NCBI GenBank assembly: GCA_002413665.1
Contig: DHXK01000023.1
Location: 831 to 8,075 of the forward strand
DNA from: Legionellales bacterium UBA5158
GTDB lineage: Bacteria; Pseudomonadota; Gammaproteobacteria; DSM-16500
Direction of reading: 5' to 3'
DNA: 7,245 nucleotides
The notes under the pieces were generated by a model. It worked only from the letters and a program-made list of their open reading frames with translations, searched no databases and was not told the origin of the DNA. Of the stretch, positions 6,532 through 7,245 are shown piece by piece. A program made the position numbers and the translations under genes. Every line of letters begins with the position of its first letter. The stretch's first letter is position 1.

Positions 6532-6547
6532 CTCACCTTAGAGTGAG
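6532..6547 (+). repeat. leader hairpin related to the one at 1381
   Basis: CTCAC (6532-6536) and GTGAG (6543-6547) enclose a 6-base loop in the probable leader of the 6604 gene. With flanks it reads CTCACCTTAGAGTGAGA, close to CTCACCGCTAGGTGAGA at 1382-1398. The two may be copies of a short dispersed palindromic repeat, or a regulatory hairpin here. Confidence 0.35.
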
Positions 6548-6603
6548 ATGCGGATTAATCAAACTTCTTTTTTACAAACAAACAAATAAATTAGGAAAAA
6601 AAA

Positions 6604-7245
6604 ATGCTAAAGAGACTATCATTAGTTAATTTTATACTATTTACTTTACTTTTGTTTTGTTTAGGAAATTCAAGTGTTATTGCTTCTAATAGTTTGGCGA
6701 TAAAAGTACTGCCAGAAATGCAGAATGCAGTCGTTCTAAACCAACTCACGAAAGAACTTCTAGAAGCTAATCGTTTTTCAAAAAATAATAGTAATAATGC
6801 AGTTCTAGCGCAAACAAAAGCAAAGCAACGACTCTCAGCTTTATTGGCTCTCATTGATAAAAATCCATCTGCAATATTGCGAGTTTCCTTTACTAATAAA
6901 GTTTATCAGTCGATTGCGCCTATCGCACAAAAATATATTGAAGAAGAAGTTTATAATTTGGTAGGTACGTTTGAATCACTGTGTGCTTTAGGTGAAGATT
7001 CTGCGCAAACCCGTTTTTTTATTAAAACAGATGATGGCAAAATGTTTATTATTCATTTTATTGCAGAGATGAATAAATTACCGAAAACAGGCGATAGAGT
7101 TTCTATTCCTTACGCGATTAAAATCCCAGCATTATCAGGCGAAGGCCATTTAATTATTCCTGTTGATTCTAAAAAACCAGCCATTATTCCATTAAGTGAC
7201 ATTGCAATTACCCCAACAAAAGGTATTTTTAAAACCTTAGCTATA
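6604..7245 (+). CDS. 3'-partial exported protein, possible N-terminal region of a gametolysin-like metalloprotease
   Basis: The gene runs off the right edge after 214 codons with no stop. AGGA lies 7 bases before the ATG. Residues 1-27 are a Sec signal peptide: basic start (MLKRL), hydrophobic core (FILFTLLLFCLG), and a likely cut after SVIA. Cys19 is not in a proper lipobox. Residues ~35-115 look helical, like a propeptide. Residues ~119-203 read as a small beta domain (VGTFESLCALGEDSAQTRFF, then TDDGKMFIIHF and KTGDRVSIPY). This resembles the beta domain that precedes the catalytic part in gametolysin-type (M11) metalloproteases, where a strand like GIFKTLAI leads into the protease core. 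The zinc motif HExxH, if present, would lie beyond the window, so the function is inference from resemblance. Export from the cytoplasm is well supported. Confidence 0.8.
   Translation, partial: MLKRLSLVNFILFTLLLFCLGNSSVIASNSLAIKVLPEMQNAVVLNQLTKELLEANRFSKNNSNNAVLAQTKAKQRLSALLALIDKNPSAILRVSFTNKVYQSIAPIAQKYIEEEVYNLVGTFESLCALGEDSAQTRFFIKTDDGKMFIIHFIAEMNKLPKTGDRVSIPYAIKIPALSGEGHLIIPVDSKKPAIIPLSDIAITPTKGIFKTLAI

Noticed and set aside
6591..6854. 87-codon minus-strand frame at the right end
   Set aside because: It is antisense to the signal peptide and pro-region of the exported protein, which has a ribosome site and a clear export signal.

Overview
The window is AT-rich and gene-sparse, with long single-gene units and little sign of housekeeping function. 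It looks like accessory DNA of a host-associated gammaproteobacterium, probably of the Legionellales (Legionella, Coxiella or Berkiella type). This rests mainly on one gene whose product carries a papain-like protease signature, ankyrin repeats and a eukaryotic CaaX prenylation box. That combination only makes sense for a protein delivered into a eukaryotic cell. The taxonomic placement is inference; no rRNA, tRNA or other marker gene is present.

Layout. Bases 1-1349 (+) hold the 3' part of a protein whose frame is open through the left edge; it carries a GxSxG elbow like that of alpha/beta hydrolases. Converging on it from the right (3034 to 1417, -) is a two-gene unit. Its first gene makes a 375-residue protein built from two copies of a ~117-residue domain plus a cysteine-rich tail. 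Its second makes a 153-residue protein with two glycine-zipper membrane hairpins. Bases 3035-3600 are a divergent intergenic stretch with a promoter candidate, a large palindrome, a possible gene remnant encoding a membrane tail, and an operator-like dyad. A 284-residue helical orphan follows (3601-4455, +). After a 217-base gap comes the protease-like/ankyrin/CaaX protein (4685-6358, +), closed by a hairpin terminator. The right end (6604-7245, +) is the 5' part of an exported protein that runs off the window; it may be the N-terminal region of a gametolysin-like metalloprotease.

How the genes may work together. No metabolic pathway joins them. The common thread is the cell surface and the host: a candidate prenylated effector, an exported protein, a small membrane protein with a cysteine-rich partner, and a possible serine hydrolase. 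No secretion machinery is encoded here, so any delivery system must lie elsewhere. The strongest candidate for something undescribed is the CaaX protein at 4685-6358, followed by the duplicated/cysteine-rich and glycine-zipper gene pair.
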